Of a DNA stretch of 32,012 bases, positions 29,185 through 32,012 are shown piece after piece (the stretch's first letter is position 1; each line of letters starts with the position of its first letter). Made by a program: the position numbers and the translations under genes. The stretch is from positions 1 to 32,012 of the forward strand of contig JAKAAL010000001.1 in NCBI GenBank assembly GCA_021802375.1, given 5' to 3'. The notes beneath the pieces were generated by a model. It was not told the origin of the DNA and made no database searches. It saw only the letters and a list, made by a program, of their open reading frames with translations. Source of the DNA: Bacillota bacterium. GTDB taxonomy: Bacteria; Bacillota_E; Sulfobacillia; Sulfobacillales; Sulfobacillaceae.

Positions 29185-31827
29185 CTACGCATGATGGAGT
29201 TCTGTCAACGACTCGGGACTGCGTTCTTGAATGGCTTCCGCTAAAGCATCCTTAACCACTGCATAACGTTCGTACAAGACGACGACCAATGACTCCGGTT
29301 TAGCCATGAGAACGGCATGACGGACAGCCGCTGCCTCATCCAACACCGTATCGATCTGTGGTTCCCCGATGCCCGCGTCTCGTAATTCTTCGACGATGAG
29401 TGCGGCGAGTTCCCCAGGCTGCCTATCCCGCAAGTCGTGGTCTTCTCGGACCACCACGCGATGACCATGCTCGGCCACAACACGCACCGCATCACGAAGA
29501 TCCGAGTCTCTACGATCCCCCGGGAGCCCGAGAACCCAAATCACTTCTTTGGCCTTCAGTCGCTTAATCACCTCACACAAGGCGCGAATGGCCGGAGCGT
29601 TATGGCCGTAGTCCAGCAATACCCGGATATCCTCGTAAGACTTAAGTTCCAAGCGTCCACGATTTAAGCCAGTGCCTCCCGCCGGGAATGTCAGTAACCC
29701 ATCGGTAACCTGTCGAGGGGTCAGCCCCATACCTAAGGCGGCGGCGGCCGCGGCCGCCGCATTGGCAATATTCATCGGCGCCGCCCCCCCTAACGTCGCC
29801 GGTAAAACGCGGCACCCCATCAACCGCGTCTCCTGCGATCCTTGGCCATAGACCAAATGCCCGTGTTTCACGTAGACCGCTTCCAGTCCTTGGTCCAGAT
29901 GTCGGTTTAGGACCTCACCGCGTTCCCGGTTCGAAAAGAGAATCACTCGCCCACGACAACGAGGAGCCATCGATAAGACATACGGGTCGTCTGCGTTCAG
30001 CACCGCTGCACCCGTGGGTAATACCACATCCACTACCAATGCCTTTAAATGCACCAGATCCTCTAGGGTGTCGATGCCTTCTAATCCCAAGTGGTCCTGC
30101 CCAATATTCGTCACAATCCCTACATCGCAGACATCGAAACCAAGTCCCCCGCGGGCCATGCCACCGCGAGCCGCTTCAAGCACAGCCACTTCCACCGAGG
30201 GATCATTAAGCACTAGCCGATGGGACCACGGGCCCGTCAAATCTCCCCGCTGCACTAATCGGTCTCCAACATAAATTCCATCCGTTGTCGTCATTCCTAC
30301 GTGTTTTCCTGCATGGCTCCAAATATGGGCGAGCATCCGGGTCACGGTGGTTTTGCCATTCGTCCCGGTCACTGCGGCCACGGGGATTCTGCCATTCCCT
30401 GATCCAAATAAATATGACACAATGTGGCTTCCCACAGGCTGCGCGGCGCCCTCATGGGGATACAAGTGCATCCGAAGCCCGGGTGACGCGTTGATCTCGA
30501 TGACCGCACCGCCCGCCTGCAACAACCCACTATCCAATGATGGTGTAACTAAGTCGACCCCTGCCACATCGAGCCCGACTGCCTGTGCCGCGCGTATAGC
30601 ATCCTGTGCCAAATCAGGGTTAACCTTTGCCGTGACATCGATGGCGATGGCGCCCGTGGACATATTCGCCGTCTGCCGCACCCAAACCCGAACACCTCGT
30701 GGCACCACGGATTTGGGGTCATAGCCTTGCTGCGCCAGTGTCAAGATCGCGACGGAGTCCAACGCCACTAACGATTTCGGAAAGTCATGGCCGCTTCCGC
30801 GGTCGGGGTCCTGATTGATGGCTTGTACCAATTCCTCGACAGTGCTCGAGCCATCCCCGATCACCTCAGGGGGAATCCGAAGCGTGGCAGCGACCATCTC
30901 GTTACCAACGACCAAGAAACGATATGCCACGCCTAACACTTCCTGCTCCACAATCACATTGCCTTTCCTATCGATGGCTGACGCTACGTGAAACGCTCGG
31001 GCTACTTCAGCAGGATTCATGAGATTCATGGCGACCCCTTCGCCCTGTTGCCCATCTTGCGGTTTTACCACCACGGGATACCCGTAATCCCGTGCCGCCC
31101 GGCAGGCGTCCGTTTCCGACGTCACCGTAGTGCCCCGCGGCACGGGAATTCCGGCGCGTCTCACCATCTGTTTGGTCCAAGTTTTATCCTGGCAAATATC
31201 CATCGCCACCGTCGATGTCCGGTCGGTCATGGTCCCTAATATGCGGTGCTGGGCCACCCCTTGACCCAGACGCACGTAACTTTGATCATCTAACCGCTCC
31301 ACGGGAATACCCCGGGCCTTAGCGGCCTCGGCGATGGCTGCCGTACTCGGTCCTAGGCGGGCTCGTGCCACGGTGTGGCGGATCTCTTGTAGATGGTCGG
31401 TAAACGCTACGGGCGCCTCGGCCCAAAGAGCCGTGACAACTTTTATGGCATGTTCTAGTGCTCGCAATCCCCCGACCGCGGTGGTGGTCTCCACCACAAT
31501 CATGACAATTTGTGGGGAGCCCTGTTCTCGCGTCTTTCCATAGGTGCCGCGCTCACCCGCTAAATATAGGAACTCGAGGCCGACGTGTTCGGTCACGTGA
31601 CCAAGATAAGTTCCCTCGTGCAAACGTTGACAGAAACCGCCCGGAACTCCTCGCGAACAGTGATGACGGTCCAGCCCCGGCATTATCTGGAGCAGGTTCC
31701 GGTTAAAACTAGGGTGGTCTAGTGTCGAACGATCCGCTAATTCCTTAAGATCTACAATGACTTCTAAAGAGCTTTCTAGGGTATGACGATTAGGGCCTGA
31801 AAAAAAACGGTGCGAGAGAATCTCCAC
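29185..31827 (-). CDS. cphA: Cyanophycin synthetase
   Basis: Makes cyanophycin, a nitrogen store of poly-aspartate with arginine side chains, from Asp, Arg and ATP. The 880-aa CphA1 layout is complete: an N-terminal domain (1-160, starting with FSGPNRHTLES), an ATP-grasp domain (about 215-470, with VVVKPQDGQQGEGVA and VIEINASPGLRMHLYP), and a Mur-ligase-like domain (about 480-860, P-loop GTNGKTT at 488-494, DYGHNAPAIRALC). A poly-alanine helix (NIANAAAAAAAALG) corresponds to a GCC-rich track near 29736-29762. GTG start with GGAGGATTTGGCGC. A cyanophycinase gene ends 27 bp upstream, and ispE starts 24 bp after it. Confidence 0.96.
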   Translation of the reverse strand: MEILSHRFFSGPNRHTLESSLEVIVDLKELADRSTLDHPSFNRNLLQIMPGLDRHHCSRGVPGGFCQRLHEGTYLGHVTEHVGLEFLYLAGERGTYGKTREQGSPQIVMIVVETTTAVGGLRALEHAIKVVTALWAEAPVAFTDHLQEIRHTVARARLGPSTAAIAEAAKARGIPVERLDDQSYVRLGQGVAQHRILGTMTDRTSTVAMDICQDKTWTKQMVRRAGIPVPRGTTVTSETDACRAARDYGYPVVVKPQDGQQGEGVAMNLMNPAEVARAFHVASAIDRKGNVIVEQEVLGVAYRFLVVGNEMVAATLRIPPEVIGDGSSTVEELVQAINQDPDRGSGHDFPKSLVALDSVAILTLAQQGYDPKSVVPRGVRVWVRQTANMSTGAIAIDVTAKVNPDLAQDAIRAAQAVGLDVAGVDLVTPSLDSGLLQAGGAVIEINASPGLRMHLYPHEGAAQPVGSHIVSYLFGSGNGRIPVAAVTGTNGKTTVTRMLAHIWSHAGKHVGMTTTDGIYVGDRLVQRGDLTGPWSHRLVLNDPSVEVAVLEAARGGMARGGLGFDVCDVGIVTNIGQDHLGLEGIDTLEDLVHLKALVVDVVLPTGAAVLNADDPYVLSMAPRCRGRVILFSNRERGEVLNRHLDQGLEAVYVKHGHLVYGQGSQETRLMGCRVLPATLGGAAPMNIANAAAAAAAALGMGLTPRQVTDGLLTFPAGGTGLNRGRLELKSYEDIRVLLDYGHNAPAIRALCEVIKRLKAKEVIWVLGLPGDRRDSDLRDAVRVVAEHGHRVVVREDHDLRDRQPGELAALIVEELRDAGIGEPQIDTVLDEAAAVRHAVLMAKPESLVVVLYERYAVVKDALAEAIQERSPESLTELHHA
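31733..31759. repeat. Left arm of a 27-bp perfect inverted repeat (inside cphA)
   Basis: This stretch encodes the VDLKELADR region of CphA. Its exact reverse complement forms the last 27 bases of the window (31986-32012). Arms are separated by 226 bp. Confidence 0.95.
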
Positions 31828-31854
31828 GCGCCAAATCCTCCTGATCGATCGTCG

Positions 31855-31985
31855 TTATTTATCATCATCTGCTACCGTGAATCGGGTCGGGGACCGGGTC
31901 CCAAGCTCCATCCCATACCCATCCGGTAACACGTGCAAACAGACATGGCTTAGTGCCAAGGCTTGGTCAGGGCGAATTTCGGATG
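31855..31985 (-). CDS. cphB: Cyanophycinase, C-terminal fragment (cut at the window edge)
   Basis: The last ~43 codons of a gene ending TAA at 31855. The readable end is SEIRPDQALALSHVCLHVLP followed by DGYGMELGTRSPTRFTVADD. A D-x-x-LAL..V-x-LHVLP-x-GYG ending is what I expect of cyanophycinase (CphB), a serine exopeptidase that releases beta-Asp-Arg dipeptides, and it lies directly before cphA (27-bp gap) as in many cphBA operons. Upstream of 31985 the sequence becomes a copy of an internal cphA piece in inverse orientation, so the rest of the gene is not in this window. The catalytic part is not visible; the call rests on the tail and on context. Confidence 0.6.
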
Positions 31986-32012
31986 CATTGTAGATCTTAA
32001 GGAATTAGCGGA
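31986..32012. repeat. Right arm of the 27-bp perfect inverted repeat (window end)
   Basis: Exact reverse complement of 31733-31759 within cphA. In the cyanophycinase frame it introduces a stop codon at once, so it does not belong to that gene. It is probably a fold-back junction at a contig end. Confidence 0.9.

Noticed and set aside
29736..29762. GCC trinucleotide repeat as a regulatory repeat
   Set aside because: It lies in frame and encodes the poly-alanine helix of CphA; coding explains it.

Overview
The window looks like a chromosomal segment (or the end of a contig) from an endospore-forming Firmicute. The gene set and protein style fit Sulfobacillus or a close relative in the Clostridia/Sulfobacillaceae, although no marker here fixes the species. 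The evidence is a long co-oriented block whose order follows the Bacillus subtilis purR-spoVG-glmU-prs-pth-fin-mfd-spoVT-yabM-yabN-(hup)-yabO-yabP-yabQ-divIC-yabR region, together with the sporulation genes SpoVT, SpoVG, Fin, YabP and YabQ. GC content looks moderate and GTG/TTG starts with strong Shine-Dalgarno (SD) sites are common. All functions are inferred from sequence only.

Layout, left to right. Bases 1-438 are non-coding with an imperfect inverted repeat at the left edge. Bases 439-2408 carry lepB and lysC on the minus strand, divergent from a HAD phosphatase (plus) that is followed by a hotdog thioesterase (plus). The thioesterase converges on a class B penicillin-binding protein (minus). 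Bases 6147-7153 hold plus-strand accessory material: an 86-aa unknown protein, a 39-aa metallothionein-like peptide with 11 cysteines, a strong hairpin terminator, and a decayed membrane protein. The core minus-strand block then runs, in genomic order, from tRNA-Leu(UAA) and yabR (7195) through to hemL (13722). A second accessory island (13827-16138) contains a TauE/SafE permease, a frameshifted P-loop kinase and an orphan 243-aa protein. From 16284 to the right end everything clearly coding is on the minus strand: spoVT, a PrsA-type lipoprotein, mfd, fin, pth, prs, glmU, spoVG, ilvA, purR, a degenerate nucleotidyltransferase, ispE, cphA and the last part of a cyanophycinase gene.

How the genes work together. 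Cell envelope and division: lipid-linked precursor and wall synthesis (glmU, the spoVB/yabM flippase, the PBP, ispE for isoprenoid supply), secretion (lepB, prsA) and division (divIC). Sporulation control and cortex/coat building: fin, spoVT, spoVG, yabP, yabQ. Nucleotide supply and quality control: prs, purR, mazG, mfd. Translation: pth, yabO/rqcP, yabR, tRNA-Leu. Amino-acid and nitrogen metabolism: lysC, ilvA, cyanophycin synthesis and breakdown (cphA, cphB), hemL.

The most interesting signals are these. (1) Five phased 11-bp repeats plus a perfect DnaA-box match lie in the leader of a small helix-turn-helix gene that is translationally coupled to divIC. (2) The metallothionein-like microgene has a leader hairpin that overlaps its SD. 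(3) A 27-bp perfect inverted repeat between cphA and the last bases of the window cuts the cyanophycinase gene and looks like a fold-back junction. (4) ilvA occupies the usual position of yabJ/ridA between purR and spoVG. (5) yabR and tRNA-Leu lie behind a promoter with both hexamers at consensus.
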